A stretch of DNA of 64,000 nucleotides, from NCBI RefSeq assembly GCF_014645695.1, contig NZ_BMMF01000005.1:111797-175796 (forward strand), read 5' to 3'. Positions 17,604 to 26,304 of this stretch are shown piece after piece (the first letter of the stretch is position 1; each line of letters opens with the position of its first letter). Source of the stretch: Salinarimonas ramus. GTDB taxonomy: Bacteria > Pseudomonadota > Alphaproteobacteria > Rhizobiales > Beijerinckiaceae. Both the position numbers and the translations under genes were made by a program. The notes under the pieces are model-generated. The model searched no databases. It saw only the letters and a list, made by a program, of their open reading frames with translations, and was not told the DNA's origin.

Positions 17604-18677
17604 ATGGTGATGACCATGCACCGGAACGGGACGACGGCGGTGCCCGAGCGGGTCGAATGGGTCGACGCCGCCAAGGGCATCTGCATCGTGTTCGTGGTGA
17701 TGATGCATTCGACGCTGGGTGTGGGCAACCACATGGGCGGCGAGGGCTGGATGCACACGGTGGTCGCCTTCGCGGCGCCTTTCCGCATGCCGGACTTCTT
17801 CCTGATCTCGGGGCTCTTCCTCGCCCGCGTGGTCGACCGCGACTGGCGCACCTACGGCGACAAGCGCATCCTGCACTTCGTCTATTTCTACCTGCTCTGG
17901 CTCCTCATCCAATCGGTGATGAAGTCGGGCTCGATCGGCGACGGCACGCTCGCGGGCTTCGTCGAGCACCTCGCCTTCTCGCTCGTCGAGCCGTTCTCGA
18001 CGCTGTGGTTCGTCTACATGCTGGCGGTCTTCTCGATCGTCGCCAAGCTCGTGCGCAAGGTGAACCCGGTCCTCGTGCTCGCGGTCGCGGCCGCCCTCGA
18101 GATCGCGCCGATCCATACGGGCTGGTTCCTGCTCGACGAGTTCTGCGGACGCCTCGTCTACTTCCTCGCCGGCTGGCATCTCGCGCCGATGATCTTCCGC
18201 CTGGCCGAGGCGGCGCTCGCCCGCAAGGGCGCGGCGCTCGCCTTCCTCGCGGCCTGGGCCGTGGTGAACGGCGCGCTCGCCTTGAACGAGGTGACGCTCC
18301 TCGGCCAGACGACGACGCTCGCCGCCCTGCCGGTGGTGAGCCTCGCGCTGGGTATCGCCGGTGCGGTCGCCATCGTGACGGTGTCGGCCCTCGTCGCGGG
18401 CACGATCGCGGGCAGGCCCTTCGCCTATGCGGGGCAGCACTCGATCGCGGTCTATCTCGCCTTCTTCGTGCCGATGGCGGCGACCCGCGAGATCCTGCTG
18501 AGGCTCGGCATCGTCGAGGACATCGGCACGGTGTCCGCGATCGTGACGCTGAGCGCCGTGATCGCCCCCCTCGTGCTCGAGCGGATCGTGCGCCACACGC
18601 CGCTCTCCTTCCTGTTCGAGCGCCCCGCCTGGGCGCGCCTCGGGGAGAAACGCCCGGCGGTGGCCCCGGCGGAGTGA
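17604..18677 (+). CDS. acyltransferase 3 family membrane protein
   Basis: A 357-aa polytopic protein. The start at ATG 17604 follows GGAGAG and directly precedes the conserved RVEWVDAAKGICIVFVVMMH, the 'R..WlD.lKGi.i..Vv..H' opening of acyltransferase family 3, whose histidine is catalytic. About ten hydrophobic helices follow, and FRMPDFFLISGLF is the second family landmark. Such proteins O-acylate sugars or lipids across the inner membrane. The acceptor is unknown; no polysaccharide genes are nearby. Confidence 0.85.
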   Translation: MVMTMHRNGTTAVPERVEWVDAAKGICIVFVVMMHSTLGVGNHMGGEGWMHTVVAFAAPFRMPDFFLISGLFLARVVDRDWRTYGDKRILHFVYFYLLWLLIQSVMKSGSIGDGTLAGFVEHLAFSLVEPFSTLWFVYMLAVFSIVAKLVRKVNPVLVLAVAAALEIAPIHTGWFLLDEFCGRLVYFLAGWHLAPMIFRLAEAALARKGAALAFLAAWAVVNGALALNEVTLLGQTTTLAALPVVSLALGIAGAVAIVTVSALVAGTIAGRPFAYAGQHSIAVYLAFFVPMAATREILLRLGIVEDIGTVSAIVTLSAVIAPLVLERIVRHTPLSFLFERPAWARLGEKRPAVAPAE

Positions 18678-18788
18678 TCCCGCCCGACCATAGCGGCAGG
18701 CACGATCGAAAGCCTGCCGCGACGGCTGCAGAAGACGTCGGAACACGCCATATTCCAGCTCGAGCGCAGCGCCGAGAAGGTCGACGTC

Positions 18789-19043
18789 ATGAGCAAGGTC
18801 ACGAGCCGCGTCACGGCGAAGGGCGCCGGCACCATCCCCGAAGACGTGCGTCGCCTCCTCGGGCTAGAGCCCGGGAGCGAGGTGGAGTTCGCGAGAACCG
18901 AGGACGGAAGCGTCGTCATCAGGAAGATGGACGCCTCGCGGCGCGTTCCGCTCGAGAGCCTGCGCGGGCACGCGGGGCCTGGCATGAGCACGGACGAGAT
19001 CATGCGGCTGACGCGGGGCAGGGCTCCCGGGGACCCGCTCTGA
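18789..19043 (+). CDS. AbrB/SpoVT-type DNA-binding protein, orphan antitoxin-like
   Basis: An 84-aa protein with the swapped-hairpin AbrB/MazE fold: VTSRVTAKGAGTIPEDVRRL, LGLEPGSEVEFARTEDGSVV. The C-terminal half (PLESLRGHAGPGMSTDEIM) is typical of VapB-like antitoxins that bind a PIN toxin. No toxin gene follows; the next 275 bp are non-coding. It could therefore be an orphan antitoxin or a stand-alone regulator. Confidence 0.8.
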   Translation: MSKVTSRVTAKGAGTIPEDVRRLLGLEPGSEVEFARTEDGSVVIRKMDASRRVPLESLRGHAGPGMSTDEIMRLTRGRAPGDPL

Positions 19044-19318
19044 CGGCCCCTTCCGCCGCTACTTCCCCCAGGTGCGCCTGATCACCCCGCCCGCAAATCC
19101 TTGACTCACCGCCCATCCCCCTGTACGCGCACGGCTCCAGCACTTCGTCGCAGACGAACGCTCGATCCGCCGACCGGTCCCACGAGGCCGGAGGTCAACG
19201 CCCGACAGCGCGTCGCGCCCTCGGGCGCGATCCGCGTTGCGCCCTGAGACGAAGACCGTTGGCGACGAAGGACGTTGGCGAGGCGGGGGCACGATCCCCA
19301 TATCGAGCCGGGGCGAGC

Positions 19319-19549
19319 ATGAGCGAGACGACGCGCGAGGGCGAGACCCTCGACATCGCGCAGGCCGTGAACGAGACCTGCCCGTGGTCGGGAAAGCCGA
19401 TCGCGGCGGATTCGCTCACGCGCTATCGCGGCCGCGTCGTCGGCTTCTGCAATCCGGGCTGCCGCGACGAGTTCGCGGCGGCGATCGCCCAATTCGACGC
19501 CGCGATCGACGCGGACGACACGCCCCTCATCGCCAAAGGGCTCGACTGA
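19319..19549 (+). CDS. small cysteine-motif (YHS/TRASH-like) protein
   Basis: A 76-aa acidic protein that ends 2 bp before ffh. It carries CPWSGKPIAADSL, then YRGRVVGFCNPGCRDEF, a Cys...Cys-x3-Cys pattern like YHS/TRASH metal-binding modules. A metal-related role is possible but unproved. The ATG 19319 start fits the motif; an extended frame from 19259 is possible. Adjacency to ffh suggests co-transcription. Confidence 0.6.
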   Translation: MSETTREGETLDIAQAVNETCPWSGKPIAADSLTRYRGRVVGFCNPGCRDEFAAAIAQFDAAIDADDTPLIAKGLD

Positions 19550-19551
19550 TC

Positions 19552-21156
19552 ATGTTCGAAGGCCTCTCCGACCGCCTCTCCGGCATCCTCTCCGGCCTCA
19601 CCCGCCGCGGCGCGCTCACCGAGGCGGACGTCTCCGAGGCGCTGCGCGAGGTGCGCCGCGCGCTGCTCGAGGCGGACGTCGCCCTCGAGGTCGTGCGCTC
19701 CTTCACCGACAAGGTGCGCGAGCGGGCGGTGGGCGCCGAGGTGGTCAAGTCGGTCACGCCGGGCCAGATGGTCGTCAAGATCGTCAACGACGCGCTGGTC
19801 GAGATGCTCGGCGCCGAGGCCGAGACCATCGACGTGCGGGCGCTGCCGCCGGTGCCGATCCTGATGGTCGGCCTCCAGGGCTCGGGCAAGACGACGACGA
19901 CGGCGAAGATCGCAAAGAGGCTCTCCGAGCGCGAGAAGAAGAAGGTCCTGATGGCCTCCCTCGACACGCGCCGCCCCGCCGCGATGGAGCAGCTCGCCAT
20001 CCTGGGCAAGCAGGTCTCGGTGGACACGCTCCCCATCGTCGCCGGCCAGTCCGCCGTGCAGATCGCCAAGCGCGCCATGCAGGCCGCCCGGCTCGGCGGC
20101 TACGACGTCGTCATGCTCGACACCGCCGGCCGCGTCACCGTCGACGAGCAGCTGATGGCGGAAGCCGCCGACGTCGGCAAGGCGGTGGAGGCGCACGAGG
20201 TGCTCCTCGTCGCGGACGCGCTCACCGGCCAGGACGCGGTGAACACCGCCCGCGCCTTCGACGGGCGAATGGGGCTCACCGGCATCGTGCTCACCCGCAT
20301 GGACGGTGATTCCCGCGGCGGCGCGGCGCTCTCCATGCGCGCCGTCACCGGCAAGCCGATCAAGCTCATCGGCACCGGCGAGAAGGTCGACGCGCTCGAG
20401 GAATTCCACCCGAGCCGGGTCGCCAACCGCATCCTCGGCATGGGCGACATCGTCTCCCTCGTCGAGAAGGCGGCGGAGACGATCGACCAGGACAAGGCCA
20501 TGCGCATGGCCGAGAAGATGCGCAAGGGGAAGTTCGATCTCGACGACCTCTCCGAGCAGCTCGGCCAGATGGAGAAGATCGGCGGCGTCGGCGGGCTCAT
20601 GGGCATGATGCCCGGCATGGGCGCCATGAAGAAGCAGCTCGAAGGCGCCAAGATCGACGACAAGGTCATCGGTCGCCAGCGCGCCATCATCTCCTCGATG
20701 ACGAAGGCCGAGCGGCGCAACCCCGATCTCCTCAAGGCCTCGCGCAAGAAGCGCATCGCGGCGGGCTCGGGCACCAAGGTCGAGGACGTCAACAAGCTCC
20801 TCAAGATGCACCGCCAGATGGCGGACGTCATGAAGATGATGGGCAAGAACAAGAAGGGCGGCATCGCCGGCGCGCTCGGCAACATGTTCGGCATCGGCGG
20901 CGGCCCGATGGGCGGCATGGGCGGCATGCCCGAGCCGACGCCCGAGATGATCGCCGAGATGCAGAAGAAGATGGGCCAGGCGGGCGGCATGGGTGGCGGC
21001 ATGGGTGGCGGCTTGCCGCCGATGCCCCCCGGCCTCGGCGGTCCCGGCGCGAAGCCCGGCGCGCCGGGCCTGCCGGGGCTCGGCAAGCCGGGGAACCTGC
21101 CGGGCAACCTGCCGGGCCTCGGCGGCGGCTTCCCGTTCGGGGGCAAGAAGAAGTGA
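19552..21156 (+). CDS. ffh: signal recognition particle protein Ffh (SRP54)
   Basis: A 534-aa SRP GTPase that binds signal sequences on ribosomes and delivers them to FtsY. It has an N domain (residues 1-90) and a G domain with P-loop GLQGSGKT (108-115), DTRRPAA, DTAGR and the TRMDGD guanine-specificity block. A methionine-rich M domain follows from about 310 (IGGVGGLMGMMPGMGAMKK). After the RNA-binding part (SSMTKAERRNP), an unusually long Gly/Met/Pro-rich tail (about residues 440-534) of GGMGGG and PGLPGLGKPG repeats ends in GGKKK. The start ATG follows the upstream stop closely. It overlaps the GNAT gene by GTGA. Confidence 0.97.
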   Translation: MFEGLSDRLSGILSGLTRRGALTEADVSEALREVRRALLEADVALEVVRSFTDKVRERAVGAEVVKSVTPGQMVVKIVNDALVEMLGAEAETIDVRALPPVPILMVGLQGSGKTTTTAKIAKRLSEREKKKVLMASLDTRRPAAMEQLAILGKQVSVDTLPIVAGQSAVQIAKRAMQAARLGGYDVVMLDTAGRVTVDEQLMAEAADVGKAVEAHEVLLVADALTGQDAVNTARAFDGRMGLTGIVLTRMDGDSRGGAALSMRAVTGKPIKLIGTGEKVDALEEFHPSRVANRILGMGDIVSLVEKAAETIDQDKAMRMAEKMRKGKFDLDDLSEQLGQMEKIGGVGGLMGMMPGMGAMKKQLEGAKIDDKVIGRQRAIISSMTKAERRNPDLLKASRKKRIAAGSGTKVEDVNKLLKMHRQMADVMKMMGKNKKGGIAGALGNMFGIGGGPMGGMGGMPEPTPEMIAEMQKKMGQAGGMGGGMGGGLPPMPPGLGGPGAKPGAPGLPGLGKPGNLPGNLPGLGGGFPFGGKKK

Positions 21157-21725
21157 GCGCGCTTCCCGAGATGGACGGCGTTCTCGCGAGCGCGGCGCCC
21201 GTGATCGTCCCGCGGATCGAGACCGCGCGGCTCGTGCTGCGCGGCTTTCGCGAGGACGACCTCGACGCGCTGGCGGCCTTCTACGCCGACGAGCAGGCCG
21301 CGCATTACGTCGGCGGCCCCCGCGGGCGCGACGACGCGTGGCGGCTCATGGCCATGCAGGTCGGCGCCTGGCAGCTGCGCGGCTACGGCCAGTTCTGCGT
21401 CGCCGACAAGGCGAGCGACGCCTATCTCGGCTGGTGCGGCGTCTCGCGGCCCGAGGGCTGGCCGGAGCCGGAGCTCGGCTACGCCTTCGCGCCCGCGGCC
21501 CACGGACGCGGCCTCGCCACGGAGGCCGCCCGTGCGGCGCGCGATTTCGCCTATCGCACGATCGGGCTGACGACCCTCGTCAGCTACATCGATCCCGACA
21601 ACCTCCCGTCCCGCCGCCTCGCCGAGCGCCTCGGCGCCGTGCCGGAGGGGCGGCAGATCGATCTTCGGGGCTCCATGGTCGACGTCTGGCGTCACCCGGG
21701 CCCCGCAGAGCTCGCGGGCCGCTGA
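21153..21725 (+). CDS. GNAT-family N-acetyltransferase
   Basis: A 190-aa protein similar to RimJ/RimL-type acetyltransferases: [18 protein letters not shown] at the N-terminus, [20 protein letters not shown] as the acetyl-CoA pyrophosphate loop (Q/R-x-x-G-x-G/A), and [14 protein letters not shown] as the C-terminal block. The GTG start overlaps the ffh stop. It is inserted in the ffh-rpsP-rimM-trmD translation block, and the acceptor could be a protein N-terminus or small molecule; unknown. Confidence 0.87.
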   Translation: MSALPEMDGVLASAAPVIVPRIETARLVLRGFREDDLDALAAFYADEQAAHYVGGPRGRDDAWRLMAMQVGAWQLRGYGQFCVADKASDAYLGWCGVSRPEGWPEPELGYAFAPAAHGRGLATEAARAARDFAYRTIGLTTLVSYIDPDNLPSRRLAERLGAVPEGRQIDLRGSMVDVWRHPGPAELAGR

Positions 21726-21786
21726 GCGGCCCGTCCTCGAGAAAACCACCGACCATCCAAGACCAACCAGACCGGAGACCAAGACC

Positions 21787-22155
21787 ATGGCCCTCAAGAT
21801 CCGCCTCACCCGCGGCGGCGCGAAGAAGCGCCCCTACTACCGTATCGTCGTCGCCGACGCCCGCTCGCCGCGCGACGGCCGCTTCATCGACCGCATCGGC
21901 TCCTACGACCCGATGAAGCCCAAGGACGCCGCCGATCGCGTCGTGATCGACGTCGAGAAGGCGAAGTCCTGGCTCGAGAAGGGCGCCCAGCCCACCGACC
22001 GCGTGCTGCGCTTCCTCGATCAGGCCGGCCTCGCCAAGCGCCCCGAGCGCAACAACCCCGAAAAGGCCAAGCCCGGCAAGAAGTCGCAGGAGCGTGCCGC
22101 GGAGCGCGCCCAGCGCGAGGCCGACGCGGCCGAGGCCGCCGGCACCGAGGCGTAA
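21787..22155 (+). CDS. rpsP: 30S ribosomal protein S16
   Basis: A 122-aa ribosomal protein S16. The core (residues 1-80) has the invariant [20 protein letters not shown], then [20 protein letters not shown]. The remaining 40 residues are a Lys/Ala/Glu-rich tail common in alphaproteobacteria. GGAGACCAAGACC precedes the ATG. It heads the rpsP-rimM-trmD segment. Confidence 0.97.
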   Translation: MALKIRLTRGGAKKRPYYRIVVADARSPRDGRFIDRIGSYDPMKPKDAADRVVIDVEKAKSWLEKGAQPTDRVLRFLDQAGLAKRPERNNPEKAKPGKKSQERAAERAQREADAAEAAGTEA

Positions 22156-22161
22156 TCGACC

Positions 22162-22857
22162 GTGCGCGGCGGGCGTCGCAGCGAGGGGCCGCGTCGCGGC
22201 GGACCGCGTCCGCCGCGATCCGACGCACAGCCGGGTCGCGTTCCCGCGCCGCCGGCGCGCGCCGTGCCGACGCCCGACGGCGTACGCGTCGGCGAGTTCG
22301 GCCGCGCCCACGGCGTGCGCGGCGAGGTCCGCGTGAAGTCCTTCACGCAGGACCCGCTGACGCTCGGCCGGCTCGGCCCCCTCGTCGCGGCGGACGGGCG
22401 CCGGATCGTCGTCACCGACGTCCGGCGCGCCCCCGGGTCCGCGCCGGACATGCTCGTGGCCCGCATCGAGGGTGTGAGCGACCGCAACGCCGCCGAGGCG
22501 CTCACCCGTCTCGCGCTCTACGCCCCCCGCGAGGCGCTGGGCGCGGCCGTGGACCCCGACGAATGGCTCGTCGAGGACCTGATCGGCCTCGCCGTCCGCG
22601 ATGCGGCGGGCACCGATTTCGGCCGCATCGTCGCCGTGCCCGATTACGGGGCGGGCGATCTCCTCGAGATCGCCCCGCCCGGCTCGCGCACGAGCGTCTA
22701 CCTGCCCTTCACCAAGGCGTTCGTGCCGGCGGTGGACGTCGCCGCCGGGATCGTCACCATCGCGCCGCCGGAGGACTTCCTCGCGCCCCCGCGGCCCGAG
22801 CCCGACGACGGAGACGAGCCGCCCGCGCACGACGCCGATCCGGAGGACGGCGCGTGA
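22162..22857 (+). CDS. rimM: 16S rRNA-processing protein RimM
   Basis: A 30S maturation factor. The family core begins at [20 protein letters not shown] and continues through [13 protein letters not shown] and [14 protein letters not shown] (PRC-barrel domain). From GTG 22162 the protein is 231 aa and has a 35-residue Arg/Pro-rich extension. From the in-frame GTG at 22264 it would be 197 aa, closer to the usual size; neither has a clear ribosome site. An acidic tail ([12 protein letters not shown]) ends it. The stop overlaps trmD (GTGA). Confidence 0.93.
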   Translation: MRGGRRSEGPRRGGPRPPRSDAQPGRVPAPPARAVPTPDGVRVGEFGRAHGVRGEVRVKSFTQDPLTLGRLGPLVAADGRRIVVTDVRRAPGSAPDMLVARIEGVSDRNAAEALTRLALYAPREALGAAVDPDEWLVEDLIGLAVRDAAGTDFGRIVAVPDYGAGDLLEIAPPGSRTSVYLPFTKAFVPAVDVAAGIVTIAPPEDFLAPPRPEPDDGDEPPAHDADPEDGA

Positions 22858-23564
22858 GCGCGTCCCGTCCAGACGATGCGCCCTGGCGCGCGAGCGTGCT
22901 GACGCTCCATCCCGCGATGTTCCCGGGTCCGCTCGGCGTATCGCTCTGCGGCGAGGCGCTCGCGCGCGGCACCTGGTCGCTCGAGCCCCGCGACATCCGC
23001 GAATTCGGCCGAGGCCGGCACAGAGCCGTCGACGACACCCCCGCCGGCGGCGGCCCCGGCATGGTGATCCGCGCCGACGTCCTCTCGGAGGCGATCGACG
23101 CCGCCTCGCCGCCGGACGACCCCCGACCGCGGCTCCTGATGAGCCCGCGCGGCGAGCCGCTGACGCAGGGCCTCGTCCGCGAGCTGGCAGGCGGCCCGGG
23201 CGCAATCGTCGTGTGCGGGCGTTTCGAGGGCGTCGACGAGCGGGTGATCGAGGGGCGTGGCCTCCGCGAGGTCTCCATCGGCGACTACGTCCTCTCCGGC
23301 GGGGAGATCGCCGCCATGGTTCTGCTCGACGCGGTGGTGAGGCTGCTTCCCGGCGTCATGGGCGCGGCGTCTTCGGGCGAGGAGGAGAGCTTCGAGAACG
23401 GGCTCCTCGAATACCCGCACTACACCCGCCCGCGGGACTGGGAGGGCCGCGCCATTCCCGACGTTCTGCTGTCGGGCGATCACGGGCGCATCGCGCGCTG
23501 GCGCCGCGAGCAGGCCCGGGCGCTCACGAAGGCGCGCCGGCCGGATCTCCTGCCGGAGGGCTGA
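22854..23564 (+). CDS. trmD: tRNA (guanine-N1)-methyltransferase
   Basis: A 236-aa SPOUT methyltransferase making m1G37 in tRNA. The start GTG overlaps the rimM stop. Motifs are [13 protein letters not shown] at the N-terminus, [32 protein letters not shown] and [11 protein letters not shown] (the S-adenosylmethionine trefoil knot), then the C-terminal [10 protein letters not shown]. It is normally followed by rplS; here a convergent LysR gene overlaps its last 41 bp instead. Confidence 0.96.
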   Translation: MSASRPDDAPWRASVLTLHPAMFPGPLGVSLCGEALARGTWSLEPRDIREFGRGRHRAVDDTPAGGGPGMVIRADVLSEAIDAASPPDDPRPRLLMSPRGEPLTQGLVRELAGGPGAIVVCGRFEGVDERVIEGRGLREVSIGDYVLSGGEIAAMVLLDAVVRLLPGVMGAASSGEEESFENGLLEYPHYTRPRDWEGRAIPDVLLSGDHGRIARWRREQARALTKARRPDLLPEG

Positions 23565-24474
23565 GCGCGCTCCCCGCCGTCTCGGCCAGCAGCCAGTCGC
23601 GAAAGGCGCTCACCGCCGGCAGCGCCGCCTTCTCCTCGGGATAGACGAGCCAATAGGCCTCCTCCGAGCGCGAGGGCCGGTCGAAGGGCATGACGAGCGC
23701 GCCCGAACGCAATTCCTCCTCCACCAGGAAGCGCGGCACGATGGCGAGGCCGAGCCCCGCCATCGCCGCCTGCGCCACCATGGCGAATTGCTCGAAGCGC
23801 GGCCCCGGCGTCGCCCGCGCCGGGTCGAGGCCCGCCTCTGTCAGCCATTGCTCCCAGGCGCGCGGACGCGTCGCCTGCTGGAGGAGCGGCACGCCGAGCA
23901 CGTCCGCGGGCTCGGCCAGGCGATGGCGCGCGACGATCGCCGGGGAGGCGACGGGCACGATCTCCTCGCCCATGAGCCGATGCAGCTTCGCGCCGGGCCA
24001 GCTCGGGCCGCCGAAATGGATCGCGGCGTCGTGCCCCTCCCGCGCGAAGTCGAAGGGCCGCACGCGGGTGGCGAAGTTGATCGTGACGTTGGGATGCGCC
24101 TCGGTGAAGCGCGGCAGGCGCGGGATCAGCCAGCGCGTGCCGAAGGTGGGCAGGATCGCGAGGTTCAGGACGCCGCCCGCGCCGCGGAAGGCCATGACGT
24201 TGAGCGTCGCCCCGGTGAGGGTGCGCAGCGCCCCGCGCACCTCCGCGGCGTAGGCGGCGCCGGCGGGCGTGAGCGCCACGCGCTGACGCACGCGCTCGAA
24301 GAGCTTGACCCCGATCTGCGCCTCGAGCCCTGCGACCTGTCGGCTCACCGCACCCTGTGTCAGCGCCAGCTCCTCCGCCGCACGGGTGAAGGAGCCGTGC
24401 CGCGCGGCCGCCTCGAAGGCGGCGAGCGCGCCCAGCGAGGGCAGGAGGGGACGGGTTCCGGCGGCCTCGATCAT
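23524..24474 (-). CDS. LysR-family regulator (GcvA-like)
   Basis: A 316-aa LysR protein: [20 protein letters not shown], then [20 protein letters not shown] is the winged helix-turn-helix, and the effector domain ([21 protein letters not shown]) is of the GcvA/AmpR-like branch. It diverges from the aldehyde dehydrogenase gene across 93 bp, so it likely regulates that catabolic cluster (inference). Its 3' end overlaps trmD by 41 bp in convergent orientation. Confidence 0.9.
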   Translation of the reverse strand: MIEAAGTRPLLPSLGALAAFEAAARHGSFTRAAEELALTQGAVSRQVAGLEAQIGVKLFERVRQRVALTPAGAAYAAEVRGALRTLTGATLNVMAFRGAGGVLNLAILPTFGTRWLIPRLPRFTEAHPNVTINFATRVRPFDFAREGHDAAIHFGGPSWPGAKLHRLMGEEIVPVASPAIVARHRLAEPADVLGVPLLQQATRPRAWEQWLTEAGLDPARATPGPRFEQFAMVAQAAMAGLGLAIVPRFLVEEELRSGALVMPFDRPSRSEEAYWLVYPEEKAALPAVSAFRDWLLAETAGSALSPPAGDPAGAPS

Positions 24475-24567
24475 GCGATCTCCTCATGAAGTGGTGAGAA
24501 CATATCGGTTGCGCGCGCGACCGAAAAGGCCGATCCTCCGGCCCGTTTCGATGACGAGGAGACAGGA

Positions 24568-26106
24568 ATGGATCTCGCGCCCGCCCGCCCCGACGCCCTC
24601 GCGATCCTGGAGCGGCTCGGCGTTGCCCATTCGGCCTTCGCCGACGGCGCGACGACGGGTGCCGGCCTCTCCGCGCGCTCGCCCATCACCGGCGAGACGA
24701 TCGCCGCCCTCGCGGAGACGACCCCGGATGAGACGCGCGAGATCATCGGGCGCGCGCACGAAGCCTTCCTGCGCTGGCGCGAGGTGCCCGCACCCCGCCG
24801 CGGCGAGCTCGTGCGGCTGCTCGGCGAGGAGCTGCGCGCCGCCAAGGAGGATCTCGGCCTCCTCGTGACGCTGGAAGCCGGCAAGATCGTCTCGGAGGGC
24901 CTCGGCGAGGTCCAGGAGATGATCGACATCTGCGATTTCGCGGTCGGCCTCTCCCGCCAGCTCTACGGGCTCACCATCGCCACCGAGCGCCGGCATCACC
25001 GCATGGCGGAGACCTGGCATCCGCTGGGCGTGTGCGGCGTGATCTCCGCCTTCAACTTCCCCGTCGCGGTCTGGTCCTGGAATGCGGCGCTCGCCTTCGT
25101 CTGCGGCGACCCCGTCGTGTGGAAGCCCTCGGAGAAGACCCCGCTCACCGCGCTCGCGGTGGACGCCATCCTGAAGCGCGCCATCGCTCGCTTCGGCGAG
25201 GACGCGCCGGAGGGCCTGCATTCCGTGCTGATCGGCGGACGCGCCGTCGGCGAGGCGCTCGTCGACGATCCGCGCGTGCCGATCGTCTCGGCGACGGGCT
25301 CCACGCGGATGGGCCGCGAGGTCGGCCCCCGGCTCGCAAAGCGCTTCGCGCGGGCGATCCTCGAGCTCGGCGGCAACAACGCGGCCATCGTCGCGCCTTC
25401 CGCCGATCTCGACCTGACGCTTCGCGCCGTCGCCTTCTCGGCCATGGGCACCGCCGGCCAGCGCTGCACGACGCTGCGTCGCCTCATCGTCCACGAGAGC
25501 GTCTACGACGCCCTCGTGCCGAAGCTCGCCAAGGTCTACGCCTCCGTCGCGATCGGCGATCCGCGCAAGGACGGCACGCTGGTCGGCCCGCTCGTCGACG
25601 CGGACGCCCTCGCCATGATGGACCGCGCGCTGGAGGAGGCGAAGGCCGCCGGCGGCACCGTCCATGGCGGCGGGCGCGCGCCGATGCCGGGCGAGGGCGT
25701 CTACGCCCGCCCGGCCCTCGTCGAGATGCCGTCCCAGGCCGGCCCGATGCTGCACGAGACCTTCGCGCCGATCCTCTATGTCACCCGCTACCGCGATCTC
25801 GACGAGGCGATCGCGCTCCACAACGGCGTGGGTGCCGGCCTCTCGTCGTCGATCTTCACCCTCGACATGCGCGAGGCGGAGCGCTTCCTCTCGGACGCGG
25901 GCTCCGATTGCGGCATCGCCAACGTCAATATCGGCCCCTCGGGCGCCGAGATCGGCGGCGCCTTCGGCGGCGAGAAGGAGACCGGCGGCGGCCGCGAGGC
26001 GGGCTCCGACGCCTGGAAGGCCTATATGCGCCGCGCGACCAACACCGTGAATTTCGGCACCACGCTCCCGCTCGCGCAGGGCGTGAAGTTCGACATCGAC
26101 GCGTAA
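24568..26106 (+). CDS. amaB: ALDH7-type dehydrogenase (aminoadipate semialdehyde/piperideine-6-carboxylate)
   Basis: A 512-aa NAD-dependent aldehyde dehydrogenase of the ALDH7/antiquitin branch. The catalytic Cys300 (GTAGQRCTTLRR) and general base Glu266 (AILELGGNN) are present. HPLGVCGVISAFNFPVAVW and VVWKPSEKTPL are the cofactor-site blocks. The C-terminal block SGAEIGGAFGGEKETGGGRE is typical of ALDH7. Members oxidise alpha-aminoadipate delta-semialdehyde in lysine breakdown, which agrees with gcdH and a CoA-transferase downstream. AGGAGACAGGA precedes the ATG. The symbol is by family; the exact substrate is inferred. Confidence 0.85.
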   Translation: MDLAPARPDALAILERLGVAHSAFADGATTGAGLSARSPITGETIAALAETTPDETREIIGRAHEAFLRWREVPAPRRGELVRLLGEELRAAKEDLGLLVTLEAGKIVSEGLGEVQEMIDICDFAVGLSRQLYGLTIATERRHHRMAETWHPLGVCGVISAFNFPVAVWSWNAALAFVCGDPVVWKPSEKTPLTALAVDAILKRAIARFGEDAPEGLHSVLIGGRAVGEALVDDPRVPIVSATGSTRMGREVGPRLAKRFARAILELGGNNAAIVAPSADLDLTLRAVAFSAMGTAGQRCTTLRRLIVHESVYDALVPKLAKVYASVAIGDPRKDGTLVGPLVDADALAMMDRALEEAKAAGGTVHGGGRAPMPGEGVYARPALVEMPSQAGPMLHETFAPILYVTRYRDLDEAIALHNGVGAGLSSSIFTLDMREAERFLSDAGSDCGIANVNIGPSGAEIGGAFGGEKETGGGREAGSDAWKAYMRRATNTVNFGTTLPLAQGVKFDIDA

Positions 26107-26129
26107 TCCCATCCTTGACGGGAGGGGAA

Positions 26130-26269
26130 CGCTCGCGCAGCGAGCGAGGGATGGGGTCCGTGGGGCTCCGGTGGGCGTGCCGACCGCCCTCGGCTTCGCC
26201 GAGCACGCCTTCGGCGTGCCCCATCCGTCACCGCGCTTCGCGCGGCGCCACCTTCCCCTACAGGGAAGG
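26130..26269. repeat. array of five short intergenic hairpins
   Basis: The gap between the ALDH gene and gcdH holds five perfect small inverted repeats in 140 bp: CGCTCGC-GCA-GCGAGCG (26130-26146), CTCGGC-TTC-GCCGAG (26189-26203), GCACGCC-TTC-GGCGTGC (26203-26219), CCGCGC-TTC-GCGCGG (26231-26245) and CCTTCCC-CTACA-GGGAAGG (26251-26269). Three share a TTC loop. The last one recurs with a different loop at 29966-29984. It may act as an mRNA processing or stabilising element, a terminator, or a REP-like repeat. Confidence 0.6.
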
Positions 26270-26304
26270 AGCGGGCGCGGCGCAGTACGAAGAGGACGAC
26301 ACGC

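Noticed and set aside
26130-26269. CRISPR array
   Set aside because: The elements are different self-complementary hairpins, not identical repeats with regular unique spacers.
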